A stretch of 64,000 bases of DNA from Mariniblastus sp964414815 (GTDB lineage: Bacteria > Planctomycetota > Planctomycetia > Pirellulales > Pirellulaceae). Shown one piece after another: positions 43,928 through 53,927 of this stretch. Each line of letters begins with the position of its first letter. Position 1 is the stretch's first letter. The translations under genes and the position numbers were made by a program. The stretch lies in assembly GCA_964414815.1 (NCBI GenBank), contig CAYPXY010000004.1, forward strand, positions 137,204-201,203. Reading direction: 5' to 3'. Below the pieces are notes generated by a model, which worked only from the letters and a program-made list of their open reading frames with translations, made no database searches and was not told the origin of the DNA.

Positions 43928-45754
43928 TTATGTCAAACCCAACGTTTTTGATTCCGTTTCAAACAGATGCCGGGTGGCCTCGGCACCTGAGACTTCGGGA
44001 ACGCCATCCGATTTGAAATCGAACCATTCTGGCTGGAAGGCAATGAACCCGTGGCCACCCACTTTTTGGGAATTCGCGATAGCCTGTTTTGCGGTCAGTG
44101 CAATCACCGCGTCACCGAGTGCGACCGGTCCGTTGCAGCGAGGCTGGTTGCCCCAGTCACCCGTGCTGATGCACCACGCCCAGTGTTCAATTTCTTCGCG
44201 GTAGCCACGGCTGACCGGGCCACTGCCTTCGGCGGTTTTGGCGGGTGCGGAATCACCGCTGGCGGATGTGTCGAGCGCGGCGGAGCCGTCTTTGGCCCGA
44301 ACCCGGGCTTTGATGGAAGTGCCCTGTTTCGGATAGAGCATCACTTCCGCTTCTTTATCTAATACCAATGTTCCCTTGGTACCCATCACGACTTCACCGT
44401 ATCCACCAAAGCCATTTCCGTTGATGGAGGAATAAGTGACGACCACTTTTTTGTTAGGGTCGATCGCATAGCCCGGTACCCCGCGGGATGGATCAGGATA
44501 CTGATTCACTGGATCCCGATAGCCTACATCAAACTTGTAATCGTAACCCTGGCCTGGAAATTCAAAGGTGCAGTAGACATGATCGTCTGCGTCGCGGTCA
44601 TAGGGGAAGGTGTGCCGTCCGCCGATTGCATGCACGGTCAGAGGATGAACATGGCCCCCCACTTCTTTCGACAGAGCAGAGATGAAAATACTGGCCGCAT
44701 CGAGTTGATGGCTTCCCAGCTCCGCCATCAAGCCACCGCCGGTCCGGTCCCATAGCCTCCAACGAACCAGCTCTTCCAGCGCCGTCCGCACACGCCCGCT
44801 TCCATAAACATCGGTTCGATCTTCGTACCCGTGCTTTGCGGCATCGACGTATCGATCAGAATCCCATTGCCGCCACTGATTGATTTTCTGCAGCAAATTC
44901 ATTCGGTCCTGAGCCGATAAATTGCCGGACTCATAATCGGCCATGAACGTGTTCAAGTCGTCCAAAATCCGATCGACATGCTTCCCGTCCTGACGGGTCT
45001 CTCCTCCTGGAATCGGCAGTGCCCAGGAATCTCCGCCCGGCAGATTATTACGATGCCACTGGGCACGAATGTGATGTATTTCACCAAGCAAGCCCCATCG
45101 CATTAGATTGACTGTGTTGTCGTAAAGAATGCTGTAGTGGCGTTGGTGTCCTACGGCGAGCAATCGTCGTTGCTCCTCGGCGACCCGAGTCATCAGTTTG
45201 CACTGGGCCACGCTATGAGCCATCAGTTTTTCACACAGCACGTGTTTGCCGTTTTTCATCGCCGCGATGGCAATCGGAGCGTGCAGAAAAAGAGGCGTAC
45301 CGATAATGATTCCGTCGATGTCGGGATCGGCAACCGCATCTTGCCAGTCGCGATGAATCTTGACGTGACGCCGGGCTTCGTCTTCGGATTTCCAGCCGTA
45401 GACCTTCATCAATCCTGGCCGGACTTTGATCGTATTGTTGCTGGTCCAATCGCCATGAAACGCCCGGTGGATGCTCGACGGACGGACGTCGCAGATGGAA
45501 GTAACGTCAACGTAGTCTGGATTGATCGCGCCCATCAGGACGCTTCCCTGGTCCCCCGTTCCGATCACACAGACTCGAACCGGTCGATGCGGCCGTTGAT
45601 AGCCAAAGTACATCCCCCCCAGCCCTCCGGCTGCAACACCACCGGCCGCGATGGATTTGACCAGAAAATCACGACGGTGCATTTTCTCAAAAGCCGTCAC
45701 GGCGGAATAGTAATTCTCGCGGCCGACTTCACGTTCTTCGGGAGTGAGATTCAT
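43928..45754 (-). CDS. Tat-signal Gfo/Idh/MocA-family oxidoreductase
   Basis: A 608-aa NAD(P)-dependent sugar oxidoreductase-like protein. A twin-arginine-type signal (RRDFLVKSIAAGGVAAGG) near residue 27 follows a polar N-terminus; the cofactor fold begins VRVCVIGTGDQGSVLMGAI and continues with the EK motif in GKHVLCEKLMAHS. A C-terminal alpha/beta domain follows (GGLMAELGSHQLDAASIF). This expanded family in planctomycetes acts on glycosides and inositols, often together with DUF1080 proteins. The long N-terminus and a helical segment at 270-310 (NLLQKINQWRQWDSDRY) make it larger than the usual 350-450 aa. It precedes a DoxX-like gene by 31 bases read in the same direction. Confidence 0.92.
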   Translation of the reverse strand: MNLTPEEREVGRENYYSAVTAFEKMHRRDFLVKSIAAGGVAAGGLGGMYFGYQRPHRPVRVCVIGTGDQGSVLMGAINPDYVDVTSICDVRPSSIHRAFHGDWTSNNTIKVRPGLMKVYGWKSEDEARRHVKIHRDWQDAVADPDIDGIIIGTPLFLHAPIAIAAMKNGKHVLCEKLMAHSVAQCKLMTRVAEEQRRLLAVGHQRHYSILYDNTVNLMRWGLLGEIHHIRAQWHRNNLPGGDSWALPIPGGETRQDGKHVDRILDDLNTFMADYESGNLSAQDRMNLLQKINQWRQWDSDRYVDAAKHGYEDRTDVYGSGRVRTALEELVRWRLWDRTGGGLMAELGSHQLDAASIFISALSKEVGGHVHPLTVHAIGGRHTFPYDRDADDHVYCTFEFPGQGYDYKFDVGYRDPVNQYPDPSRGVPGYAIDPNKKVVVTYSSINGNGFGGYGEVVMGTKGTLVLDKEAEVMLYPKQGTSIKARVRAKDGSAALDTSASGDSAPAKTAEGSGPVSRGYREEIEHWAWCISTGDWGNQPRCNGPVALGDAVIALTAKQAIANSQKVGGHGFIAFQPEWFDFKSDGVPEVSGAEATRHLFETESKTLGLT

Positions 45755-45785
45755 GGTTGGGATGAGGGGTGAGGGATGATAACCA

Positions 45786-46733
45786 CTAACCTTTCTTCTT
45801 GCTCAGAAAAAAGTCTAGCCCGCCGATCTTTCCGGCTGCGGTTGCAAAGATCACCAGGCAAGCGGCCAGTTCGACAAAATACAAATAGGTGGGAGCGGTT
45901 CCGGCGATCCAGGGCGGTTGGGTCGCGATCACGGACGCCAGAAACATCGCGGCGGCCAGCGATGCGAATCGGGTGAACAAACCGAGGATCAACAAAGCCC
46001 CCACGATGGTATCAAACCAGGGGATCACTCGATCGATCGCTTTTTGCCAACTCAAGGGCTGGCTGAAAGGCCGATGCAGGGTCAGCGCGGGTTGGTCTCG
46101 TTGCGAATCGACCGCAACTTCATTCAATTGCTGCTCCAGAGAATCCCAGATCGATTCGACTTCGCGTAGCCAACCTTGTAGCTTGCGTCTGCGGTCACTT
46201 TTGATCGTTTCGACTTGCTCTCGCAGAGACTCAACTTTCTCGGCCGTCAATTGACGAGCGCTACCGTCGCGATCGAATCCATTGAGTCGATCGGTGGAAC
46301 CAAAATGAACGATCAACTCATCCCGATTGGCGTCGAGGAATTCTTCAAGTAGCTGTTTGTGTTCGCTCAGAATACGTTCCGCACGAACGACTTGATTTCT
46401 ATCTTCGAACTGATAGTGGTCGTGAAGTCGGTCCCGAAAATCGTTCCAGATCGCGAAGGTAAAATCAGCAGAAATTTCGGGCGATTGAAACTCTTCATCC
46501 GTTGCAACTAGCGGATTTTCTGTTTTCAGGCAAAGCCGTACCACTCCATGAGGGTCATCCAGGAATGGGTGGAAGTAATCCGCATAAGGGCCTTTGGCTT
46601 CGGATAGAAACGGCTTGGCCGAAAAATTGCCGCTTTGCAGTTTCGTCGTTCCTTCCTTGAAGAAATGAAAACCGACGACGACCCGCAACAGTATCAATGA
46701 GGTAAAAATACATGTCAGTTGAAAGCGGGACAT
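45786..46733 (-). CDS. DoxX-family membrane protein with soluble insertion
   Basis: A 315-aa protein. A DoxX-like first helix (CIFTSLILLRVVVGFHFFKEG) is separated from the remaining three helices (~230-310, including AIDRVIPWFDTIVGALLILGLFTRFASLAAAMFL) by about 190 residues of charged, largely helical sequence with a possible coiled coil (VESLREQVETIKSDRRRKL). Ordinary DoxX proteins have about 130-160 residues with no such insertion. It shares the leftward direction with the Gfo/Idh/MocA gene just after it. Redox roles known for some DoxX proteins need not apply. Confidence 0.8.
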   Translation of the reverse strand: MSRFQLTCIFTSLILLRVVVGFHFFKEGTTKLQSGNFSAKPFLSEAKGPYADYFHPFLDDPHGVVRLCLKTENPLVATDEEFQSPEISADFTFAIWNDFRDRLHDHYQFEDRNQVVRAERILSEHKQLLEEFLDANRDELIVHFGSTDRLNGFDRDGSARQLTAEKVESLREQVETIKSDRRRKLQGWLREVESIWDSLEQQLNEVAVDSQRDQPALTLHRPFSQPLSWQKAIDRVIPWFDTIVGALLILGLFTRFASLAAAMFLASVIATQPPWIAGTAPTYLYFVELAACLVIFATAAGKIGGLDFFLSKKKG

Positions 46734-46857
46734 CGAAGCCAGATAGTTGTTGCCGAAACGGCAGAATCAGGTGTTGAGGTTCAGTACATCGGAACGTCGC
46801 CGATGGAAGATTCGTCTGTCAGTATACCAGAAGTATACCAGAATTTTCGTTCTGCGG

Positions 46858-48603
46858 CTAATCCATCGCGGCCACTCGTTCGTCGAGTCGTGCAATGATT
46901 TGCTCGAGCCACGGGCGGGTTGACGGATTCGCACGGCCCAGCAATTTCTGCATGATGATACGCTGATCGTCTTCGTTCTCTTGGTCTTTGAGCGCATGAT
47001 AGCACCAAGCCAACATCGCATGGACCTCGAAATTATTTGGCTCTTTAACCATCTTCGAAGCCTGAACCAGCGATGGAATCGCCTCGCTAAACTGTTCCGC
47101 ATTCATGTGTTTCATTCCTCTGAGAAAATAAAACAGACCTTGATCGGGATACTGCTCAATCGCCAGCGCAATGATGTCGTCGAGGTTCGGAAACTGGCTT
47201 GCGTATTCGTTCACGAGCGACCGAATCATGGAGAACAGTACGATTTGAGCACCATTGTACTGGGTTTGTGCGATTTTCCAGTGGGTTTGCCCTCCCAGGA
47301 CATCGCCACGCGACACCTTGTGAATCCCTAGCAACAAGTGAGCCACGGCAGGGGCTTTGGTCGCTTGGATGTTGGTCAGCAGTCCGGCCAGGTCTTTTCC
47401 GTCTTTTCGTTCCGGCAAGATCAATTCAATCAACTGGCTGCTGATGGCAGGATCTGCAGGCGAATTAAGAACCCCCAGACAAAGAACATCCAGGGCCGAT
47501 TTAAACTGCTCGGGATCCTCCAGGTTTTCGAAATCAGAGGCTTGCTTGATCACCAATGTGGATGCGGCCGCGTCAAGAACGGATTTCATTCGTGGGCCGG
47601 AAGTCGTACGGCGTCCTTCGTCGATCAACTCGGCAGCAATTTTGTAGTTCTTTAGCTGAATCGCCGACATCGTCAACACACGCCAGAGTTCTGGAATTCG
47701 TTCATCGCCAGGCATCTGCCGCGCAATCTGCAGCAGCAGCTTTCTGGCCTGTTCGTAGACCGCTTCCGCCCGTTCTTGCTGGTCTAATTCGACCAGCACC
47801 AAAATCAACTTGGGAAGATGCCGGATCATGTCGATCGGATTCTTCTCCAGCACCGTCGTCATGTGCCCACAGGATTCCTCAAGCAGTTGCCGATATTCGG
47901 GAGCCTCCTTGGGATACTCGGAGGCTTGGGTGAGCAAGTGATCTGCCAACGTCAACTTGGTTTGATTGTCTTCTGGATTGAGCGCGATAGCCGACTCCAG
48001 ATGTTTGAGAATTAGCTTATCTCGTCCCTCTCGGTCCAGATTTCGATCCAACATGTACCTTCGGGCAAACCAGTTGTGGGCAGGAATGTAATCCTTCTTG
48101 ACCAGGCAGGTCATCAGGTCTTCCGCTTTGAATGGCTCTTCCAGACTTTCCCACATCGAAGCCAGATTGTATTTTGCAGAGTCACTTTCCGGTTCCAGAT
48201 TCACCTGTTTCATTGCGAAGATTTTTGCAAAGGCCGGTCCGCGATCCGGGGTTATCAGAAAAGTCTCGTAATAGCGCTGCGCGCGGGCCACCCGATCCGG
48301 ATAAAGATAGTAGTCCAGCCAAAGCACTCCCCCAACTCCGGTCGCCGTTGCCAAGGCCGGGATCGCCAGCAAAAAAGGTTTGCTTTCACGTGTCACCGTC
48401 CACGAATTGATCAGAAATGCAATCCAGGCGGCAACGATTCGAACCGGAAACAGCAGGGCATGAACTAGCGGACTGGTTTGTTGATCCCTGATTTTATCTC
48501 CGGACCCCATCCGGTTGATCCACTGCATCAAAATCCGAAACGGCTTTGCCAGCCAGGCGGTGATCGAAAAGGATTCGAATTCTCGGTTACGTCTTCGGGC
48601 CAT
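46858..48603 (-). CDS. TPR-containing membrane protein
   Basis: A 581-aa protein. N-terminal ~100 residues include two hydrophobic segments (ALLFPVRIVAAWIAFLIN and FLLAIPALATATGVGGVLWL), followed by about 430 residues of tetratricopeptide-like helix pairs (e.g. YNLASMWESLEEPFKAEDLM, HAMLAWCYHALKDQENEDDQ). It starts 11 bases after the stop of a second TPR protein gene, so the two are an operon and may form one scaffold. No enzymatic motif seen. Function unknown. Confidence 0.75.
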   Translation of the reverse strand: MARRRNREFESFSITAWLAKPFRILMQWINRMGSGDKIRDQQTSPLVHALLFPVRIVAAWIAFLINSWTVTRESKPFLLAIPALATATGVGGVLWLDYYLYPDRVARAQRYYETFLITPDRGPAFAKIFAMKQVNLEPESDSAKYNLASMWESLEEPFKAEDLMTCLVKKDYIPAHNWFARRYMLDRNLDREGRDKLILKHLESAIALNPEDNQTKLTLADHLLTQASEYPKEAPEYRQLLEESCGHMTTVLEKNPIDMIRHLPKLILVLVELDQQERAEAVYEQARKLLLQIARQMPGDERIPELWRVLTMSAIQLKNYKIAAELIDEGRRTTSGPRMKSVLDAAASTLVIKQASDFENLEDPEQFKSALDVLCLGVLNSPADPAISSQLIELILPERKDGKDLAGLLTNIQATKAPAVAHLLLGIHKVSRGDVLGGQTHWKIAQTQYNGAQIVLFSMIRSLVNEYASQFPNLDDIIALAIEQYPDQGLFYFLRGMKHMNAEQFSEAIPSLVQASKMVKEPNNFEVHAMLAWCYHALKDQENEDDQRIIMQKLLGRANPSTRPWLEQIIARLDERVAAMD

Positions 48604-48614
48604 AAATAACGTGA

Positions 48615-50285
48615 CTACTCCGTTTCCTGGGTTGCCTGGTCGAGTTTGGCAAGCTGCTTTTTATAATCGTCTGCCGACAAATTAGAAATCTCATAGCACT
48701 TGATGAGAGCCTCAAGAATCTTTCGATTGGTGGGCCGATCCTGCAGTGCCAATTCAAAACTGGCAATCGCTTCGGGAATCCGGTTCAGTTGCATCAGAGC
48801 CATGGCACGAGTGTCGAGCAGGAATGTCCGCTTAGATTTGGCAGCATCCTGATTGGGAAGGTTCCGGAGCGCGTCCTCCACCAGCCTCAATGCGCGATCT
48901 GGATTGGGGCGATTCGAAACCAGATAAACGTAAGCCAGATTGTTGAGTGTGTTCACATCGCGTGGATCCTTCTGTCTGGATCGCTCCAGATGCATCACCG
49001 CCCCGTCATAGTCTTGCTTGGCCAACGCCACCGTCCCCAGTTCCAGCAGGATAATGGCCGGCGGATCCGGATCCTTTTCGGCATCGTAGATCTGCCTTGC
49101 TTTTTCGGCCAGCGGTAAGTCGCTACCCAATCCGATTTTGACCAATATCAGCAATACCTCGAGATTCTTGGGGTCTAAATGGTAAGCCTCGGCGGCCAGT
49201 TGAACATCCCGCTGAGTAAACTGGCTGCCAGGTGATGCATTGCTGTTACGTATCTGAGCGACCAACGCTCGAGCCTTCGACTGTTCCAGGTGAAGCCGCC
49301 TGAATGGATGCTTGTCTGCGAGCTGTTCAATTTCCTTATTCAATCTCGCGACCGCGACATCGTACTCTTTCAAGCCGAAGGTACACGTCAGCCACGCATC
49401 CAGGTCTTTGGTCCATTCCACGGCCATGGCTTCTTGTTGCAAACGGGACTCAAACTTGGTGCGGGCCTGCCGAAGAACTTCCGCGATTGCCGCTTCACGC
49501 ACCTCCTTGGGACGGTCCAGCCGACTGTTGATCGCCACCAAGTTCCCGAAATAGTATGGGTCCGTCTCAAACAACTCGGTATAGGCTTCCAAGGCGTCTT
49601 CATGTCGCTGCAGCATGACCGCTGTTTCCGCTTTGCGTTTGAGCGCCTGTTGGTGCAACTCCAGGTCTTTTTGTTGATTGCCTTTGATCGCATGTCCGGC
49701 ATGTGTAAAAATTGCAGGGACCGCAGCCTGAGCCTGAATCCGCCCTGCGTTCACCTGCTGAGCCAGATAATCAATCATCCACAGATGGGCCTCGGGATAG
49801 CCTGCGTCATGAGCCGGTGCCAGCGAATTCATGAGTGAGAGTCCCATTTGTCGCGACTCCGCGATCGGCTCCACTAAACATACGGACGCAAATTTATAAC
49901 GATACTCCGGGGAGCTGGCATTCATTGCAATCAGCTTGGACCAATACAGCTTTTCGTTCTTGGTGACCCTCTCTAGCTCTACCCTTCGTTCATCGGTGGG
50001 CGGAATCAGCGAATCAAGACTCTGGTTGGAACTGGTTGCCTGTAACTGAAGCAGGGTATCATTGAGCTTTTTGGTTCGATCCAGACGCTCCTTATGGGCA
50101 TCGTCCGCCCAGCGCTTGTACCGAGCTTCCTGCCGATCACGATCAATCGCCCCCATCAACAAGGCGCTCACCCCAATGAGCGCGGTAATCGCCGCAGGCA
50201 GTCCGAGCTGTAACGCCCGAAAGCGGCCGTGGCCGCCGGACGACTTGTTCGATCGTTGACGTGGTCGAGAAGAAGGTTCGTTCAT
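48615..50285 (-). CDS. TPR-containing single-pass membrane protein
   Basis: A 556-aa protein starting MNEPSSRPRQRSNKSSG, a basic, Ser-rich cytoplasmic tail, then one helix (GLPAAITALIGVSALLMGAI at ~28-47) and a TPR domain to the end (e.g. LNNLAYVYLVSNRPNPDRAL, IPEAIASFELALQDRPTNRK). It is the first gene of a two-gene leftward operon with another TPR membrane protein. The divergent start region faces the BBP7 barrel gene. Confidence 0.75.
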   Translation of the reverse strand: MNEPSSRPRQRSNKSSGGHGRFRALQLGLPAAITALIGVSALLMGAIDRDRQEARYKRWADDAHKERLDRTKKLNDTLLQLQATSSNQSLDSLIPPTDERRVELERVTKNEKLYWSKLIAMNASSPEYRYKFASVCLVEPIAESRQMGLSLMNSLAPAHDAGYPEAHLWMIDYLAQQVNAGRIQAQAAVPAIFTHAGHAIKGNQQKDLELHQQALKRKAETAVMLQRHEDALEAYTELFETDPYYFGNLVAINSRLDRPKEVREAAIAEVLRQARTKFESRLQQEAMAVEWTKDLDAWLTCTFGLKEYDVAVARLNKEIEQLADKHPFRRLHLEQSKARALVAQIRNSNASPGSQFTQRDVQLAAEAYHLDPKNLEVLLILVKIGLGSDLPLAEKARQIYDAEKDPDPPAIILLELGTVALAKQDYDGAVMHLERSRQKDPRDVNTLNNLAYVYLVSNRPNPDRALRLVEDALRNLPNQDAAKSKRTFLLDTRAMALMQLNRIPEAIASFELALQDRPTNRKILEALIKCYEISNLSADDYKKQLAKLDQATQETE

Positions 50286-50607
50286 TTTGCTCGTGACTCG
50301 GTAAGTGGCTCACATGCTATCAACGTTGATGTCACTTCACTGACAGCCGTGTTATCAACTTCAATTTTAACTGATGTCGGCGTATTTCGCCAGCAACTCG
50401 CTGTGCCGGATTGTCCAGAATGTAACTGGTGAAGTTGCTCTGACAGCAATTCTACTGGATCACCAGTCATATCCGTCAAACTCGCTAAGTGCGGATTATC
50501 GAGATAAATCCGAAGAATCGTTAAAAGTTGACACTTTTTTAGCCGAAGATTGGACAGGGTAAGGAATGCGATTACCTCAGACAGACCCTATTCAAGTCGA
50601 TCGACCT
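50286..50607. other. Divergent promoter region with inverted repeats
   Basis: About 320 bases between the TPR operon and the BBP7 gene, no gene recognised. A nested inverted repeat CTGGTGA...TCACCAG (50426-50466) encloses TTGCT/AGCAA, a possible operator or RNA hairpin. TTGACA at 50528 could be a -35 box, but no good -10 follows at the expected distance. Confidence 0.4.
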
Positions 50608-52353
50608 ATGAAAACATCGTTCAAGAGAACCCAGGCTGCCCTATTGTTTTTGACCTCGCTCGGTATCGCAGCAGGTTTTCAAACTTCAAACGCGCCAGCC
50701 CAAGGTCATCCTCAAGGTTCGGGTAGTGGATGGAATCCCGGAGCTTCCAACCCTTGGCAGGCCGGAAGCCAGAATTCGTTGCCGCCCATTGTCTCGGGCG
50801 CGAAAGCGAACTCGACATCGCTCCCACCGATCGTGTCGGGATCGAGTTCCCTACCACCCGTGGTTTCCGGATCGAGTTCCCTGCCTCCGATCGTTTCCGG
50901 CTCACAAACAACCCCACCGATTGCGTCCCGTTCAACGACGGGATCCGGGACGTGGACTTCGCCATCAGGACAGAAGCCGAATATGTTGCAGCCGGTTGAA
51001 GGTTCAACCATCAACCCTCCGGCAACCCGCTCCCCCGTCATGACGTCGAGTTCGGGACGCGACGGTGGGTTCACACTTCCAGCACATCATGTCCAGGCAC
51101 CGCTGTCAGTACCGACCCCCGTTCAAAGCTGGCAATCCGGGCGCACCGTTTCGTCTTCAGGCGTTCCTTTTTATTCAGGCAGTGCCCGTTCGCAACAGGA
51201 TGTCGAAGTGGACCTGCCAGTCATCCCCGATCCAGCGGCGATTCAACCATCTGTGCCCACCATCGACACGGTTGAGCGCGAATCGGTTTTAAGCGAATAC
51301 TCCCCGGTCTCTCCCAGCCAAGATCTTTCGCCCACTTATTTTGATTACCATTCCGGTGACCCCGTGATTGCGACGTCCGACAACTTCGGTGTCCACCACC
51401 ACGGCCACCTCCACGGCACATCCGAATGTCCAAGTTGCGGTCCATCCGGTTGCTTTGATGCTCACACCATTGATGAACGACTGGGATACTTCGGCGCCAT
51501 GAGCAAGGCCCGGCGATACGCGGAAATCGATGCCCTGTATGTACAACGAACCGACGGATCCATCGTTCTTTCAAACGCGGGCGGATTGGGTAGCTTTGAT
51601 GGAGATCTCGGCTGGCGTTTGACCCTCGGAGAGCGCCAAGATGCCATTCACGGACGTGAGCTTTCGTATTTTGGAACCACGGACCTCAGCAAATCTATCA
51701 ATCGAACAGATCCATTCGGACGACTGAGCGCGTTGTTTACTCCGGCGTCCGTCATCGGCGTCGGATTGGCCGATCCTTTCTTCAACGCGCAAATCCAGAA
51801 CGAAACCATTGAGACAAGCCTCCACAGCGTTGAAATCAATCGCGTTTGGTGGGGTTGGGATGTGGTCAAATCGATCGTCGGGATTCGGTATATCCATGTC
51901 GATGACAGCTACAATATGTTTTCCCAACGGGCCGGAGTTCCTGCAACCTACGAACTTGAATCGCTTAACAATCTGATCGGAGTTCATATCGGACGTGAGC
52001 TGTTCTACGATGTCGGCTACCGACTTTCGTTTTCGCTTGCAGGAAAAGCAGGGGCCTACGCCAACGTCAATCGTTTCGAAGTCAATGCTACCAACAGCGG
52101 CACTTCCTTCCTGAATAACCGTACCGATTCGTCGTCCTTCTCAACGTCATTGGAACTGATGTTCACGGCACATTATCAGATCAACCGGCGAGCCCGTTTC
52201 CGTTTCGGCTATCAGGGCTTGCTGTTGGATGAAATCTTTTCCGTTTCCGACAACCTGACGGGCACCATCTCTCCCTTTCATGGAAGTCGCAAACCAGACA
52301 AAGACTCGATGTACTTCCACGGAGTCAACTTTGGGTTAGAATTCTACAGATAG
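50608..52353 (+). CDS. BBP7-family outer-membrane beta-barrel protein
   Basis: About 581 aa. A signal peptide (MKTSFKRTQAALLFLTSLG, cleavage near APAQG) leads into a low-complexity N-terminal region, residues ~55-110, in which SLPPIVSG, SLPPVVSG and PPIASR repeats alternate with Ser stretches. From ~260 to the end the pattern is alternating short hydrophobic strands with aromatic ends, typical of the BBP7 planctomycete barrels (RYAEIDALYVQRTDGSIVL, the GWRLTLGERQ start and the terminal FHGVNFGLEFYR, whose final aromatic is the classical barrel end). A His-rich patch (HHHGHLHG) is at ~275. A transcription terminator follows. Function of the family unknown; probably surface or porin-like. Confidence 0.85.
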   Translation: MKTSFKRTQAALLFLTSLGIAAGFQTSNAPAQGHPQGSGSGWNPGASNPWQAGSQNSLPPIVSGAKANSTSLPPIVSGSSSLPPVVSGSSSLPPIVSGSQTTPPIASRSTTGSGTWTSPSGQKPNMLQPVEGSTINPPATRSPVMTSSSGRDGGFTLPAHHVQAPLSVPTPVQSWQSGRTVSSSGVPFYSGSARSQQDVEVDLPVIPDPAAIQPSVPTIDTVERESVLSEYSPVSPSQDLSPTYFDYHSGDPVIATSDNFGVHHHGHLHGTSECPSCGPSGCFDAHTIDERLGYFGAMSKARRYAEIDALYVQRTDGSIVLSNAGGLGSFDGDLGWRLTLGERQDAIHGRELSYFGTTDLSKSINRTDPFGRLSALFTPASVIGVGLADPFFNAQIQNETIETSLHSVEINRVWWGWDVVKSIVGIRYIHVDDSYNMFSQRAGVPATYELESLNNLIGVHIGRELFYDVGYRLSFSLAGKAGAYANVNRFEVNATNSGTSFLNNRTDSSSFSTSLELMFTAHYQINRRARFRFGYQGLLLDEIFSVSDNLTGTISPFHGSRKPDKDSMYFHGVNFGLEFYR

Positions 52354-52388
52354 CTGGCGGGTTCAAAGCCAGAATCAGACAGAGGCAG

Positions 52389-52425
52389 GAAGCGAGAGCA
52401 AATGCAGATGCTCTCGCTTCTCCGT
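52389..52425 (+). terminator. Intrinsic terminator after the BBP7 gene
   Basis: A 12-bp perfect stem GAAGCGAGAGCA / TGCTCTCGCTTC with an 8-base loop is followed by TCCGTTTT. It lies 36 bases after the barrel gene stop and before the LhgO gene. Confidence 0.7.
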
Positions 52426-52478
52426 TTTGATGCTGATCCAATATTCTGACCTTTCTTTTTCAACCATGGATTGCTGAT

Positions 52479-53675
52479 ATGAATGCTGACGTGACGATCA
52501 TCGGTGGGGGTATCGTCGGTCTGGCGACGGCTTATCAGCTCTCGGAGCGCCTGCCTCGATTGAAGGTAATGGTACTCGAAAAAGAAAACGAGCTGGCCGC
52601 TCATCAAACCGGACGCAACTCAGGCGTGCTGCACACCGGGATTTACTACAAACCCGGCTCGCTCAAGGCGGTCAACTGCCGCGAAGGCAAGGCGGCTCTC
52701 GAACGTTTCTGCCGGGAACACGAAATTCCTTTCGAGACCTGTGGGAAGGTCATCGTGGCGGTCGACGCGCAGGAACTCCCGGCGCTGCAGCGGATCCACG
52801 AACGCGGTCTGGCCAATGGAATCGAATGCTCCGTCATTGATCGAGACCGGCTTCGCGAGCTCGAACCCCACGCAGCGGGAGTGAAGGCAATCCACGTCCC
52901 GCAAGCAGGCATCATCAGCTACCGGCAGGTTTGTCACAAACTGGCCGAAGTCATCGTGCAGCGCGGCGGACAAATCTTGACGGGGCACCGTGTCGGAAAA
53001 GTCGACCACAGCTCGTCGCAATCCTTGGTGACGACCAACCAAAACGTTTTTACCACCGGACTGATTGTCAATTGCAGCGGACTTCACAACGATCGCTTGA
53101 CTCGGCTTTGCGGTGATCGACCCGAAGCCAAAATCATTCCGTTCCGAGGTGAGTACTATCAACTGAAGCCGGAACGCTATCATCTGTGCCGAAACCTGAT
53201 CTATCCAGTGCCCGATCCCCAGTTTCCGTTTCTCGGTGTGCATTTCACACGCATGATCGACGGCAAGGTCGAATGTGGTCCCAATGCGGTACTCGCTTTT
53301 GCACGCGAGGGCTATACCAAAACAAAGATTAATCCGCGAGATTTGCTGGAGAGTTTGACCTACCCGGGATTCCTGCGAATGGCGGCCAAACACTGGCGGA
53401 TGGGCATGTCCGAAATGAGACGGTCACTGTCCAAAAAAGCCTTTGTGCGGGCGCTGCAGCGTTTGATGCCGGAGATTCAGGCCAGCGATCTGGAACCGGC
53501 CCCCGCCGGCGTTCGCGCCCAAGCCGTCTCCCGGGATGGTTCGCTGGTGGATGATTTCCTGATCGTGGAAACGGGGCGAGTCATCCACGTCAATAACGCT
53601 CCCTCACCCGCCGCAACGGCGTCCCTCAATATCGGCCGACTGATTGCCGAGCGGATCGAAAAACGTTTTGCATAG
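52479..53675 (+). CDS. lhgO: L-2-hydroxyglutarate oxidase
   Basis: FAD-dependent enzyme that oxidizes L-2-hydroxyglutarate to 2-oxoglutarate, passing electrons to quinone or O2. It is 398 aa, the usual length. The N-terminal dinucleotide fold DVTIIGGGIVGLATAYQLSE, the HQTGRNSGVLHTGIYY motif and GVHFTRMIDGKVECGPNAV segment are those of LhgO/L2HGDH, and HVNNAPSPAATASLNIG closes the domain. ATG at 52479 starts MNADVTIIG. It stands alone between two terminator/noncoding stretches. Confidence 0.93.
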   Translation: MNADVTIIGGGIVGLATAYQLSERLPRLKVMVLEKENELAAHQTGRNSGVLHTGIYYKPGSLKAVNCREGKAALERFCREHEIPFETCGKVIVAVDAQELPALQRIHERGLANGIECSVIDRDRLRELEPHAAGVKAIHVPQAGIISYRQVCHKLAEVIVQRGGQILTGHRVGKVDHSSSQSLVTTNQNVFTTGLIVNCSGLHNDRLTRLCGDRPEAKIIPFRGEYYQLKPERYHLCRNLIYPVPDPQFPFLGVHFTRMIDGKVECGPNAVLAFAREGYTKTKINPRDLLESLTYPGFLRMAAKHWRMGMSEMRRSLSKKAFVRALQRLMPEIQASDLEPAPAGVRAQAVSRDGSLVDDFLIVETGRVIHVNNAPSPAATASLNIGRLIAERIEKRFA

Positions 53676-53927
53676 CCTGGCAGTAGCCGTGAGTGCTTTT
53701 TCGTTTAACCGCAGTTAAAGTTCTTGTTGTTATTTTGTGAAAAATTACACAAACAGTTATCGGGAGATATTTCCAAAATCGGTCGGTAGAGAATTTTCTT
53801 GTGAGTCCTATGGAGATCGGTACAATCGGGGGTGATTCGTTTCGATGCGAAAGCCCATTTGATTTCCGAGTGAACTGATCGAAGAGTCGGTTCATTCTCA
53901 ATCCTCCAGTATTCAAGGAGCAGGACG
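53676..53927. other. Intergenic region before the RHS gene
   Basis: About 250 bases with no gene recognised. It is AT-rich near 53700-53800 and ends in AAGGAG, the ribosome-binding site for a GTG start at 53928. No promoter was defined. Confidence 0.4.

Noticed and set aside
46820..46846. Tandem TATACCAGA pair upstream of the DoxX gene
   Set aside because: Only two short copies and at the end of a TPR gene; could be chance.
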